Source: UBA5070 sp035352895
GTDB taxonomy: Bacteria > Fibrobacterota > Fibrobacteria > UBA5070
Direction: 5' to 3'
DNA: 64,000 nt
Assembly: GCA_035352895.1 (NCBI GenBank)
Contig: DAOPYN010000002.1
Span: 106,122 to 170,121 of the forward strand
Shown: in pieces, positions 1-8,073 of the stretch
How the letters are laid out: the number at the start of each line of letters is the position of its first letter
How positions within the stretch are numbered: the stretch's first letter is position 1
Position numbers and translations under genes: made by a program
Notes under the pieces: generated by a model
Databases searched by the model: none
What the model saw: only the letters and a program-made list of their open reading frames with translations
Told to the model about the DNA's origin: nothing

Positions 1-1110
1 CGTCGATCCGATCCCGATGCCGTTGTCCGGCCCGAAGTACGTGTCCAGCCAGCGGCGCAGGCGCAGGAAGATGTACTCGCGCTTGATCGATTCGTCCCAA
101 CCGCCGTCCACCGTCTTCACCCCGTTGGCCCAGGGGAACACGTAGGTGGTGTCGTACAGGATCCGGTGGGTCTGCAGGTTCTGGGCCATGGTGGCCGAAC
201 CGGGGATGTTCAGGTACAGGTGCACGTCGTAGACGTCGATCATCCGGATCCCCGTGGAGTCCTGGATGTCGGCAAGACGCAGGATGAAGTATTCCGGAAA
301 GCTCATGGAGCGGCCCCGGTAGGTCACCGACTCGTCGTTCCAGGTGTACCACTGCCATTCGGTCATGGTGGCGGGCCCCACCAGCCGCGCATGGGGCATC
401 TTCTTGCGCACCGCCTTGGCCACGGCCACCCAGCGCTGCACGTAGTCCTCCGCATCGATCGCTCCGGTCAGGGCCGGGACCACGTCGTCGTGGGTGCCCA
501 CCCAGCCGTCGGGCTCGTTGTCCATGCCCCAGTAGCGGAATCGCGCCGAATCCAGGCCCAGCCCTCCCGATTGGAACCAGTGGTCCAGGATTCCCGCGGT
601 GGAATCCGGCCCCCAGGCGGTCAGGTACTTGCGCGGATCGCCCTCCACCGAAGCCTTGCCGCCACCGGAGGAATTGGGAGTGCCGCCACCGGCCAGATTC
701 TGCACCGTGCCGTCCCACCAGGCCGACTGGTTGTAGTTCCAGTCGTTGAAGTTGTTCTTGTCGTTGGCCGCCACCCAGCCCAGGAGCTGGAAGGCGAACA
801 TCCCCTGACCTCCTGGCAGCTTGGATTGGATGGACTTGGCCTTGGCGTCCCAGTCGTTGGCGTAGACGTTGTTGTACCAGTCGGGATGGCACGAGAGCCC
901 GTTGCGCCAGTTGTACTTGGTCGCGTTGTTGCCCGCCGAAGCGCGCAGCAGCTTGAGACCGGCCTCGCGGTACACCGTGAAGTCGGAATCCGACAGATCG
1001 TTGTTCTTCCCCAGGATCGCCGGGTGGATCGGGATCCGTCCGGAATCGGCATCTACGGAAATTTGCACCGCGGCCGTCCACAGCGGCGCGGCCATCAATA
1101 TGGCGATCAT
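1..1110 (-). CDS. Glycoside hydrolase family 44 (endoglucanase/xyloglucanase type), 3' end outside window
   Basis: Secreted beta-glycanase, 370 codons visible; the C-terminal part runs off the left edge. A short N-terminal hydrophobic stretch (MIAILMAAPLWTAA) looks like a signal peptide. Family features I can read: KNNDLSD near residue 36, the RASAGNNATKYNWRN segment near 56-70 (compare GGNRLTGYNWENN of GH44 enzymes), and WGMDNEPDGW near 194-203, whose Glu (about 199) is the expected acid/base. IDVYDVHLY lies further on; the nucleophile region is outside the window. The ATG at 1110 overlaps the stop of the upstream lipoprotein gene (ATGA) and has GGGAGGTG just upstream. As the last gene of a regulator-lipoprotein-hydrolase operon it probably degrades glucan or xyloglucan. 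The family call comes from remembered motifs, not a search. Confidence 0.85.
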   Translation of the reverse strand, partial: MIAILMAAPLWTAAVQISVDADSGRIPIHPAILGKNNDLSDSDFTVYREAGLKLLRASAGNNATKYNWRNGLSCHPDWYNNVYANDWDAKAKSIQSKLPGGQGMFAFQLLGWVAANDKNNFNDWNYNQSAWWDGTVQNLAGGGTPNSSGGGKASVEGDPRKYLTAWGPDSTAGILDHWFQSGGLGLDSARFRYWGMDNEPDGWVGTHDDVVPALTGAIDAEDYVQRWVAVAKAVRKKMPHARLVGPATMTEWQWYTWNDESVTYRGRSMSFPEYFILRLADIQDSTGIRMIDVYDVHLYLNIPGSATMAQNLQTHRILYDTTYVFPWANGVKTVDGGWDESIKREYIFLRLRRWLDTYFGPDNGIGIGST

Positions 1111-2297
1111 GGAACACCTCCCTTTCGGAGTTTCGCGAACACCTGGCGCGGACCCGCCCCCGCGAGAGTCACGGGTCCCAGATTCAATTGGGCGTCCTCG
1201 GTGGCGAGCCACGTCATTCCCACCGCGCGCCGCCCCGCGACCACGGCCGCATCGCACTTCATGGAAGCCAGCGGCACTTCCTGCACCTTCCAGGTGGAAG
1301 CCAGGACCAACGACTGGCGGCAGGTCGAGCTCGTCCCGTCGGGATCGCGGAAGTGGATCTGGAATTGGATGTTCCCCTGTCCCGACACGGGGAAGCGGAT
1401 GGCCTCGACGGCGGACAGATCGGCCACGCTCGAGGCGGGCGCCTCCTCGTTCCACGGATGGTCCACGTCCATGCCCACCACCGCGAACCGCTCGTCGGAC
1501 TCCGGGTCCATCTTGAAGGTCGCCGCGATGCAATTGCCGTACGGGCAGGAGATCCGCATCCGGGCGGGATCGTCCGGGGTCACCGTGGAGGAATCGCCGT
1601 AGATGAGGTCGGTGGTGGTGTACCACCAGCCCGCTCCCAAAAGCCACCCGTAGCGGTTTCGCACCGGATCGAAGGCGAAATCCTCCAGGAGGACGGAATC
1701 GACGTCCGCGCCCAGGACGGTGTCCAGGGCTCCTCCCGCGGCCAGCGCCACGCGTCCCAGCAACGCCATGCCGGAATCCGTCATGGCCACCACCGCGAAG
1801 TCCCCCTCCGGCAGCCCCTGGAAGACCCAGGCGCCGTCGACGGCCTGGCGCGCGGCGTAGGCCGTCCCCGCCAGGACCACCTCCTGCACGGTCTCGCCGG
1901 AAACGTGGGCCGAAAGGCGCTGGCTTCCTCCGTCGGCCATCCGCAGCTCGGCCGTGCGTCCCTGCGAAAGATCGATCTCGCCCCGTGCGGTGCGGACGGA
2001 ATCCTCCAGTTCCAGGGCCACGCGCGCGTCGGAGACGTTCCCGAAGCGCACCCACCCCTGGGCGTCGGTGGTCTTCCGGTCCAGCACCGATCCGCTCGCC
2101 GAAGCCACCCTGGACTGCCAGGCGCCGTCCAGGGCCACCATGCGGACGGAAACTCCCGCCACCGCGGCGCCGTTCTGGTCCACCACGCGCGCGGAAACGC
2201 CCGAGGTTTCCGAGCCGGGCCCCATGGCCACCTGCCCACCTTCGCGGGAACAGGCGACCAGAAGCGAAAGCGCAAGGATGCGAAGCGCCCTTCTCAC
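1107..2297 (-). CDS. Lipoprotein with Ig/carboxypeptidase-regulatory-like domain and C-terminal carbohydrate-binding-like domain
   Basis: 396 aa. The N-terminus MRRALRILALSLLVACSREG carries a clear lipobox (LLVAC, Cys16), so the mature protein should be lipid-anchored. Residues about 30-180 form a beta-rich region with the pattern VVDQNGAAVAGVSVRMV...TTDAQGWVRF typical of carboxypeptidase-regulatory-like folds. From about 200 (VLLEDFAFDPVRNRYGWLLGAGWWYTTTD) to the end it resembles the jelly-roll, CBM11/CIA30-like domains common in Fibrobacter lipoproteins. The start is GTG at 2297, overlapping the TIGR02147 stop as GTGA, with GGGAGG seven bases upstream. It is coupled on both sides, to the regulator before it and the GH44 gene after it. 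A surface glycan-binding role is inferred. Confidence 0.8.
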   Translation of the reverse strand: MRRALRILALSLLVACSREGGQVAMGPGSETSGVSARVVDQNGAAVAGVSVRMVALDGAWQSRVASASGSVLDRKTTDAQGWVRFGNVSDARVALELEDSVRTARGEIDLSQGRTAELRMADGGSQRLSAHVSGETVQEVVLAGTAYAARQAVDGAWVFQGLPEGDFAVVAMTDSGMALLGRVALAAGGALDTVLGADVDSVLLEDFAFDPVRNRYGWLLGAGWWYTTTDLIYGDSSTVTPDDPARMRISCPYGNCIAATFKMDPESDERFAVVGMDVDHPWNEEAPASSVADLSAVEAIRFPVSGQGNIQFQIHFRDPDGTSSTCRQSLVLASTWKVQEVPLASMKCDAAVVAGRRAVGMTWLATEDAQLNLGPVTLAGAGPRQVFAKLRKGGVP

Positions 2298-3175
2298 GGT
2301 GTCGCCTCCCGGGTCATCGGAAACAATTGGATCCCCAGATGATACACCCCGATCTCCCTGGAGTCGGCCTCCGCGATGGCCAGGATGCGCCTGCGGAATT
2401 CCACGATCTCGGATTCCACCCGCGCGCGGCCTTCGCGGGACAAGGTGACGGTGAGACTGGACAGGGCGCGATCGCCGCGCGGCATGCCGTCGATGGAATC
2501 GCGCGCCAGCTGCAGGGTGGAATCGTGGAACCCGTCCACCTCCACCGCCTGCACGGCCTCGCCCGTGGTGGTGCTGTGTCCATGCGCGCGCACCACCTTG
2601 CCGTTTTCCTCGCGGGCCATTCCCAGCTTCAGCAGAAGATCGATGGACGCCTTGGCCTTGGCCGCCGAAATGGCCGGCCGCAGGCGCTTGCCCAGGGCCG
2701 CGTGATCGCCCGCGAAGGGCTCCAGGAACAGGAGTTCCCGGATGGCGGTGTGGTGCCAGCAGCGGTAGAACTCGAAATGCTCCGGCGGAACCCGGACCGC
2801 CATGGCCTCGCGGAAGGTCGACAGCCGTTCCAGGATCCGGCGGCGCTCCTTCAGGCTCTTGGCCTTCTCGTGGAGCACCAGAAGCTCCAGATAATCCGCT
2901 TCGCGGGGGTCCAGCCGCAGGAAGGCGGCAAAGCGCAACGCCATCTCGGAGGACATCGTGCTGCGACCGCTGATCACGTGGGTGAAGTAGCTCGCCGAGC
3001 GGAACCCCACCTTCTGGGCGATGTACCGGCAGGAGAAGCGGGCATCCTGGGCCTTGCGGATGTGGTAGAGGTCCCGCAGATAGGCCCGGTAATCCAGGTA
3101 GTCGAACACGGTGACCGGCAGGCGGGGATTGGCCTCCTTCCGTGTACTAATTGTGCCTTCGTTCCTGGGCGTCAT
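2294..3175 (-). CDS. TIGR02147 family regulator (DUF4423-type)
   Basis: 293 aa. The N-terminal VFDYLDYRAYLRDLY followed by FSCRYIAQKVGFRSASYFTHVISGR is the hallmark of the TIGR02147 family, whose members have a helix-turn-helix-like N-terminal half and an alpha-helical C-terminal half (here FEFYRCWHHTAIRELL at about 138 onward). These proteins are expanded in Fibrobacter-type genomes and usually sit next to lipoprotein genes, as here: its stop overlaps the lipoprotein start. DNA binding and control of the downstream lipoprotein-GH44 pair are inferred from family and context. The ATG at 3175 has no convincing Shine-Dalgarno sequence; an internal start nearer VFDYLDY is possible. Confidence 0.85.
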   Translation of the reverse strand: MTPRNEGTISTRKEANPRLPVTVFDYLDYRAYLRDLYHIRKAQDARFSCRYIAQKVGFRSASYFTHVISGRSTMSSEMALRFAAFLRLDPREADYLELLVLHEKAKSLKERRRILERLSTFREAMAVRVPPEHFEFYRCWHHTAIRELLFLEPFAGDHAALGKRLRPAISAAKAKASIDLLLKLGMAREENGKVVRAHGHSTTTGEAVQAVEVDGFHDSTLQLARDSIDGMPRGDRALSSLTVTLSREGRARVESEIVEFRRRILAIAEADSREIGVYHLGIQLFPMTREATP

Positions 3176-3375
3176 ACACCCATGATATACCCATCAAACC
3201 GCTATTTCACTGGATATCAAGCAGATTAAGTGTGTACTGATGACTAAACAGAGGGCATTGATGGACTTGTGAATCCATTTTTATCTCCTTGTGTACCTCG
3301 TGCCCCCACCACCCACCCCCCTCCGAAAGTTCCCATGCGCACCCTGAAAACCTTCCTGACCTTGCGAATCCCCCC

Positions 3376-3807
3376 ATGGTCCTCATGGTTCTCTTCGCCT
3401 TGGCGATGTTCGGGCTGTCCAGGATCACTCCCCGGTTCCCCATGCCGGGGTCTGTCCGGAACACCCTGTTGGCCATGATCTTCGCCCCCGGCGCCCTCTG
3501 CATCGCCTGTGGAATCCTCGAGTTCCGCCGCCGGAAGACGACGGTGGATCCCCGCTACCCGGAAAAGGCTTCCATCCTGGTGTGCTCCGGCATCTACCGC
3601 TACACCCGCAACCCCATGTACGTCGGCGCGCTGTTGCTGCTGCTGGCCACGGCGATCGCGGTCCAGGCGCCCGCCACCCTGATCTTCCTTCCCCTCTTCG
3701 TCTGGCACATGAACGCCTTCCAGATCCGGCCGGAAGAGGAGATGCTCCTGGCCAAGTTCGGCGAGCCCTACGGCGACTACATGCGCAAGGTGAGGCGTTG
3801 GGTGTAG
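3376..3807 (+). CDS. Isoprenylcysteine carboxyl methyltransferase family protein, 5' end apparently frameshifted
   Basis: At least 143 aa in this frame. It is a small integral-membrane methyltransferase of the ICMT/PEMT type, with hydrophobic segments at the start (MVLMVLFALAMFGLSR), in the middle (LLAMIFAPGALCIACGI) and around LLLLLATAIAVQ. The SAM-binding signature GIYRYTRNPMYVG and the terminal RPEEEMLLAKFGEPYGDY(M)RKVRRW are visible. The usual family N-terminus (short charged stretch then LRIPP) is present but in another frame: an ATG at 3335 reads MRTLKTFLTLRIPP up to a run of six Cs (3370-3375), after which the frame is wrong. A seventh C would restore a normal-length protein. Either the start is 3376 with a short N-terminus, or this is a sequencing error or frameshift. 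Confidence 0.75.
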   Translation: MVLMVLFALAMFGLSRITPRFPMPGSVRNTLLAMIFAPGALCIACGILEFRRRKTTVDPRYPEKASILVCSGIYRYTRNPMYVGALLLLLATAIAVQAPATLIFLPLFVWHMNAFQIRPEEEMLLAKFGEPYGDYMRKVRRWV

Positions 3808-3838
3808 GCCATCGCCCCCCTGGAGGAGGTGCTTCGAG

Positions 3839-3943
3839 ATGAGCCATTCCCCCGAAGATGCGAGCCTGATCGGAGGATTCCTCCTCTTCTTGATGCCGCT
3901 CCTGACCTTCCTTGCCATCAGGAGATGCAAAAGGAACCTGTGA
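3839..3943 (+). CDS. Small single-span membrane protein (34 aa)
   Basis: Short frame preceded by a strong GGAGGAGG site eight bases before the ATG. The peptide starts MSHSPEDASLIGG, continues with about 15 hydrophobic residues (FLLFLMPLLTFLAI) and ends in the basic tail RRCKRNL, which looks like a single transmembrane span with a positive cytosolic end. It lies 31 bases after the ICMT-like gene and may be cotranscribed with it. I do not recognise a family. The ribosome-binding site and composition are the only support. Confidence 0.45.
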   Translation: MSHSPEDASLIGGFLLFLMPLLTFLAIRRCKRNL

Positions 3944-3989
3944 TCCGTCCACGCTCGATTCCCCATCGGACACCGCGAGGCGTCGCTCG

Positions 3990-4727
3990 TCAGGGATCCT
4001 CCGGAGTCGAGGCCAGGCGCAAACCGTGGCGATGGAAGGTGTAGGCCCCTCCCAGGAAAGCACCCATGCCGCAGTGGTAGGTTTGGTTGTGGTCGGAGAC
4101 ATCCAGAACGATGCTGTCGGCGGCGACCGAAATCGCACCTGCTGCACGGCTCTCGTCCGTGCCGCTGGACCAGGGACGGCGCGAAGATTTCGCGGCGGGA
4201 ACATCGGATTCCACTTCGCAGCTGTGGCACTGCGGCTGATTCATTCCCGCGATCAATCGGAAATGCAGGCGCCCGGAGCCAGGCTGGATCGAGAGCTCCA
4301 GGATGTCCTCGGCGGCACTCTGGATCGGCTCGCCCGTCTCGAAGTCCATCCGTGCACACCCTCCGGCGTTTTCCAACCGGACCACCCCCACCGTGGAAAG
4401 GGCGCCGACCAACACGCGGAGGTCCTTGGTGGAACGCTTGAGCGCCAATTCCCGCAGACGATGCCGCCAGGCCTTGCGCAGTTCTGACACTTGGGAGGCT
4501 TCGCGTCGGATTTCGGACATCCACGCCTTCTGCTCCCGGCGAAGCGCTTGTTGGCCATTGGGATCGAAAACCTTCAAGGTGGACTTCCAGGCGAGCGTGA
4601 GACTGTCGTCGAGTTTGGAGAGGATCGAATCGGAGCAGATCCGGGTCTCGACGGGATGCGCAGCTTTCGAACACTCGAAACCCGCCCCGACGAGCAGATT
4701 CGCGATCAGCACGGCACCGGCGATCAT
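3990..4727 (-). CDS. LprI/DUF1311-like secreted protein
   Basis: 245 aa. The N-terminus MIAGAVLIANLLVGAG is hydrophobic and probably a signal peptide. Then FECSKAAHPVETRICSDSILSKLDDSLTLAWKS and REQKAWMSEIRR match the lysozyme-inhibitor LprI-like (DUF1311) pattern: C-x-KA-x-x-x-x-E-x-x-IC followed by L-x-x-LD and a W-(L/M)-x-x-R motif. The C-terminal half has further Cys residues (CARMDF, CHSC, HCGMG) and reads as a beta-rich domain of unknown role. An envelope location is inferred. The start codon choice is uncertain because no clear ribosome-binding site precedes it. Confidence 0.65.
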   Translation of the reverse strand: MIAGAVLIANLLVGAGFECSKAAHPVETRICSDSILSKLDDSLTLAWKSTLKVFDPNGQQALRREQKAWMSEIRREASQVSELRKAWRHRLRELALKRSTKDLRVLVGALSTVGVVRLENAGGCARMDFETGEPIQSAAEDILELSIQPGSGRLHFRLIAGMNQPQCHSCEVESDVPAAKSSRRPWSSGTDESRAAGAISVAADSIVLDVSDHNQTYHCGMGAFLGGAYTFHRHGLRLASTPEDP

Positions 4728-5080
4728 GGGAGCGACGCCATCGCGTCGGACGCAGATTCTGTGGAATGCATAGCCATGGGATTTCGCTTGGGAAACGGGC
4801 CGAAGAGGCCACCAGGGGAGAAACCCGAAGGATAGGAAACACCGTCGGGGTCCGCGACATCTCCTCCGGACTGTTCACCTGCCGTTTGACCCTGGATCCC
4901 GCAGGTAGGATCTTCTCCTGGGGCGAACACCCCTGCGACCAGGACATGCCGCGCTGAAAGCTCAGGCAATTGAACAGCCCTGCTCCGCGCCAAGCTGAGC
5001 GCCCCCTGCGAGGAAGGACCACGCACCGTGCGGCGAGGGATCCAGGCGAGCACAACCCCGTTACCTACATTCCACGAACC
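4728..5080. other. Divergent intergenic region, no gene seen
   Basis: About 350 bases separate the minus-strand LprI-like gene from the plus-strand GH12 gene. Open frames here are antisense or lack start signals and family resemblance. Promoters for both neighbours are expected in it, but I could not pick out convincing -35/-10 pairs. Confidence 0.4.
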
Positions 5081-5962
5081 ATGAACATCGCCCCCTACGC
5101 ATGCGGCCTTCTGGCGCTGTCTCTGCATGCCTGTTCCGCCAGCAAGGCTTCCACCTCGTCGCCACCAGCTGTTTCTTCGCCATTCTCCGATTCCCTACAG
5201 GCGTTGTGGAGGACGTTCACTCCGGCATCCGCCGACTGGGCCCAACAGACGGCGGGCGAGTACTACGTGGAAAACAACGTGTGGAACAAGGGCGACGCCA
5301 AGGACTACCGGCAGAGCGTGGGAATCCGGAAATTGACCGATGGCGCGATCTCCGCTGGATGGACTTGGGAATGGCCGACCAGCTGGAGCATCGTCGCATT
5401 CCCCGACGTGATCTTCGGGAAGAACCCTTGGGCCCCGGCCTCCACCTGTCCCAAGCTTCCGGCCCGGCTCTCCGACATCGATTCCCTACATGTCGACTTG
5501 GACCTGCTCCACGAAGGCGAAGGGCATCGCAACACCTCCTTCCAGATGTGGCTCACCAACGATTCCGCCGCTCTTCCCCAGCACATCACCCACGAGATCA
5601 TGATCTGGATCCGAAACGACGATCTGCCGCTCGCGCCGTTCCACGCCCAGATGGAGGTTTCCGGATCCAAGTACATCGTCAGCCGCATGCAAAACCATGG
5701 CGACCCGAACCTCAAACCCAGGCTCTCGTGGACCTACCTCTCGTTCGCGCGCACCGAACCGTTCGCGAAAGGCCGCCTCGACATCAAGGCCTTCTACGAC
5801 ACCCTCGCCAACCGAGGTTTGGTGGACAGGAACCTGTACCTGGCCAACATCAGCCTCGGGAACGAAGTCCGCGACGGCGTAGGCATGGTGGTCCTGAAGT
5901 CCTACCGGATTTCCCTCAAGAACCGCACCCGTTTTCACACCGATACAAACTCTTCGATTTGA
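5081..5962 (+). CDS. Glycoside hydrolase family 12 lipoprotein (endoglucanase/xyloglucanase)
   Basis: 293 aa. Lipobox LHAC (Cys18) at the end of a hydrophobic leader, followed by a Ser/Thr/Pro-rich linker. The catalytic domain shows the GH12 signs: EYYVENNVWN near the start, WSIVAFPDVIFG in the middle, HEIMIWIRND carrying the presumed nucleophile Glu, and YLANISLGNEVRDGVG where the acid/base Glu is expected. The chosen ATG is the one beginning the lipoprotein signal. The frame ends soon after KSYRISLKNRT, and a typical C-terminal extension (RYKLFDLTGTRIG...) continues immediately downstream in another frame (see separate entry), so a frameshift near 5925-5940 is likely. Catalytic function should be unaffected. 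Confidence 0.82.
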   Translation: MNIAPYACGLLALSLHACSASKASTSSPPAVSSPFSDSLQALWRTFTPASADWAQQTAGEYYVENNVWNKGDAKDYRQSVGIRKLTDGAISAGWTWEWPTSWSIVAFPDVIFGKNPWAPASTCPKLPARLSDIDSLHVDLDLLHEGEGHRNTSFQMWLTNDSAALPQHITHEIMIWIRNDDLPLAPFHAQMEVSGSKYIVSRMQNHGDPNLKPRLSWTYLSFARTEPFAKGRLDIKAFYDTLANRGLVDRNLYLANISLGNEVRDGVGMVVLKSYRISLKNRTRFHTDTNSSI

Positions 5963-6093
5963 CCGGAACACGGATCGGGACCTTTTCCGGAGCGGATTTC
6001 CGGTCCGCTCGGACTTGGATGCACCCGGGCCTGTACGTCGCCGTTCCAAGCTCCGGTGGGCCAGGCGGTCGGATCGAGATCCAGATCCGTTGA
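5938..6093 (+). pseudogene. Out-of-frame C-terminal domain of the GH12 gene
   Basis: In the frame one base off the GH12 gene this stretch reads RYKLFDLTGTRIGTF, then HPGLYVAVPSS, then GGRIEIQIR and stops. That is the pattern of the short C-terminal beta domain (LxDLxGRxI...GxYxV...GxxxxKIxI) carried by many secreted Fibrobacteres/Bacteroidetes proteins. It has no start signal of its own and abuts the GH12 stop, so it is best explained as the lost C-terminus of that gene through a single-base change, real or from sequencing. Confidence 0.6.
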
Positions 6094-6149
6094 CCTCCGC
6101 CGCCGACATCTTTTCCGTCATTTCCTGACCGTTTCGCCATGCTCACCCG

Positions 6150-6545
6150 TCAGTCCATGGACCGGCGTTCGCAGGCGAAATGGCCGTGGAAGGTCTGGCC
6201 GGTCAGGCGGACCACCTCCCTGGAAAGCTGGATCTTGTAGCAGAGGCGATCGTTCGTTTCCAGGACCGCCTCGAGCCAGTAGTCCTTCGGAGGCTTCTCG
6301 ATCTCGATGAAATCAGTGGCCGCGTCGAGTTCGCGGAGGATGGCTCCGCGCCAGACATCCGGGGTCGCGCTGGAAACCCCGCGCAGGATCACGATCCTGG
6401 CCACGCTGGACCGCGTCAGGCATTCGTGCACACGACCCGACACCTTCTCGTTCCGTTTCCAATTGGGAAACGAATCCAGATCGACGAGCGCGGGATCGCG
6501 CAATTTCGAGTAGGGTGGCTGGCTGGGGCCGATGGATTCGGGCAT
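6150..6545 (-). CDS. Hypothetical protein
   Basis: 131 aa starting MPESIGPSQPPYSKLRDP; the AGGAAGAG a few bases before the ATG at 6545 favours this start over an upstream ATG (6617). Visible features: FPNWKRNEKVSGRVHECL, then a beta-rich stretch VARIVILRGVSSATPDVWRG and KPPKDYWLEAVLETNDRLCYKIQL. No signal peptide or membrane span. I do not recognise the family. It diverges from the MmeI-like operon and could be unrelated to it. Confidence 0.55.
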   Translation of the reverse strand: MPESIGPSQPPYSKLRDPALVDLDSFPNWKRNEKVSGRVHECLTRSSVARIVILRGVSSATPDVWRGAILRELDAATDFIEIEKPPKDYWLEAVLETNDRLCYKIQLSREVVRLTGQTFHGHFACERRSMD

Positions 6546-6753
6546 CGATGCTCTTCCTGGCGGAGTCGTCCGGCACGTTTCCGGGTGGAACAGGGAAAGA
6601 TCAATCCATTTGAGCATTCCCGGGAATGCAGCGTTCCGGATCCCTCTTGGGAGGAAGACTCGCCTCCCTCATCTGGACTTTGTTCCTGCCCAGGCGTTTA
6701 CACATCACGGCACGCGACTTCTCTTTCCGAAATGGTCTGTTTCCAGAGCATCC

Positions 6754-8073
6754 ATGAACGCCGTTGAGATCGAAAAGGCCGTCTCGGACCTGGCGGAGCA
6801 ACCCTTCGACGGGGCGGAGTTTCCGTATGCCTTTCTGGAGGCGTTCGGGAACAAGGATGCGACGATCAAGCGGTTGCGCGCGGGGGACATGAACAGGTCC
6901 GACGTCGGCGGGGTGCTTCAGCAGAAGAACATCCACCTCCTGGTCGCGTCTTCCGGCGATGTCGGCGGGGCGATGGACCGACTGCGCGCAAGCGAGCGGA
7001 ACGAGCGCTGGAAGGTGCGCTTCCTGCTGGCCACCGATGGCCTGACCTTCGAAGCCGAAGACCTGGAGACGGGCGAGACCGTCGCCTGCGCGTATGGCGA
7101 CTTCCCCGACCACTTCGGGTTCTTCCTGCCGCTGGCGGGGATCAGCCCCTATTTGGTTCCAGACAATCTTTCATACGTCCAGAAATCAAATGACCCAATT
7201 GGCGAACAGGCTCCTATGCTTTTTGGAAACATGCCGAGAGATGGTGGGCATCTATTCTTGGATGCCGATCTTGCTTTTCGCATTTCCTCCGAAGATTCGT
7301 CTGCAAAGCCGTTCATAAAGCGATTCGTTGGCTCAGATGAATTGATCAATGGCAAGTTGAGGTATTGTCTTTGGATTGACGACGATCAAGTTCAAGCCGC
7401 CCAAAAGAGCCAATTCATACAACAGCGACTTCGTGCCGTTACTGATAATCGCATGGCCTCCGATGCGGATTCAACTCGCCAGTTTTCAAAACAGCCTCAC
7501 CGTTTCGTACAAATTGCAGGTTCTGCTAAGCAAACGGTTATTGTGGTTCCGCGCGTATCCTCGGAAAATCGGCCATTTCTCCCAGTCGATTATTTGACCT
7601 CGGACTATGTGGTCGGCGACCGAAACTTCGCCCTCTACGACGCCCCCCTCTGGAATATGGCCCTCATCGCCTCCCGTCTCCATTGGGTCTGGATCGGCAC
7701 AGTGTGTGTGCGGATGCGCACCGATTTCTCCTACTCCAACACCCTCGGCTGGAACACCTTCCCGGTCCCGTTCCTCACCGAGAAGAACAAGGCCGACCTG
7801 ACCCGGTGCGCGGAAGATATCCTGTTGGCCCGCGAGGCCCATTTTCCGGCCACCATCGCCGATCTGTACGACCCCGAGACGATGCCCGCCAACCTGCGCG
7901 AGGCGCACGAGCGCAACGACGAGACGCTGGAGCGCATCTACATCGGTCGCCGCTTCAAGAACGACACCGAGCGCCTGGAAAAGCTGTTCGACCTTTACAT
8001 CAAAATGACCGCCTCCTCCAGCAAGCCCGCCAAGGCCAAAGCCGCCGCCAAGCCACGGGGGAAGAAGGCATGA
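6754..8073 (+). CDS. MmeI-type (class IIL) DNA methyltransferase-like protein lacking the methyltransferase core
   Basis: 439 aa, against roughly 900 for the family. Residues 1-130 match the N-terminal domain (FPYAFLEAFGNKDATIKRLR, VLQQKNIHLLVA, ATDGLTFEAEDLETGETVACAY, DHFGFFLPLAGI). The protein then jumps directly to SPYLVPDNLSYV...MLFGNMPRDGGHLFL, which in full-length relatives follows the methyltransferase domain and opens the target-recognition region; the C-terminal helical region (DLYDPETMPANLREAHERND) is intact. The helical spacer and SAM-binding/NPPF methylase motifs are absent. The join is in frame at about 7141, exactly where base composition turns AT-rich (to about 7600). As read it could bind DNA but not methylate it. 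First gene of an ATGA-coupled operon with nuclease and helicase genes. Confidence 0.8.
   Translation: MNAVEIEKAVSDLAEQPFDGAEFPYAFLEAFGNKDATIKRLRAGDMNRSDVGGVLQQKNIHLLVASSGDVGGAMDRLRASERNERWKVRFLLATDGLTFEAEDLETGETVACAYGDFPDHFGFFLPLAGISPYLVPDNLSYVQKSNDPIGEQAPMLFGNMPRDGGHLFLDADLAFRISSEDSSAKPFIKRFVGSDELINGKLRYCLWIDDDQVQAAQKSQFIQQRLRAVTDNRMASDADSTRQFSKQPHRFVQIAGSAKQTVIVVPRVSSENRPFLPVDYLTSDYVVGDRNFALYDAPLWNMALIASRLHWVWIGTVCVRMRTDFSYSNTLGWNTFPVPFLTEKNKADLTRCAEDILLAREAHFPATIADLYDPETMPANLREAHERNDETLERIYIGRRFKNDTERLEKLFDLYIKMTASSSKPAKAKAAAKPRGKKA

Noticed and set aside
6754..8073. Calling the MmeI-like gene an active methyltransferase
   Set aside because: No SAM-binding or NPPF/NPPY-type motif is present between the N-terminal and target-recognition regions.
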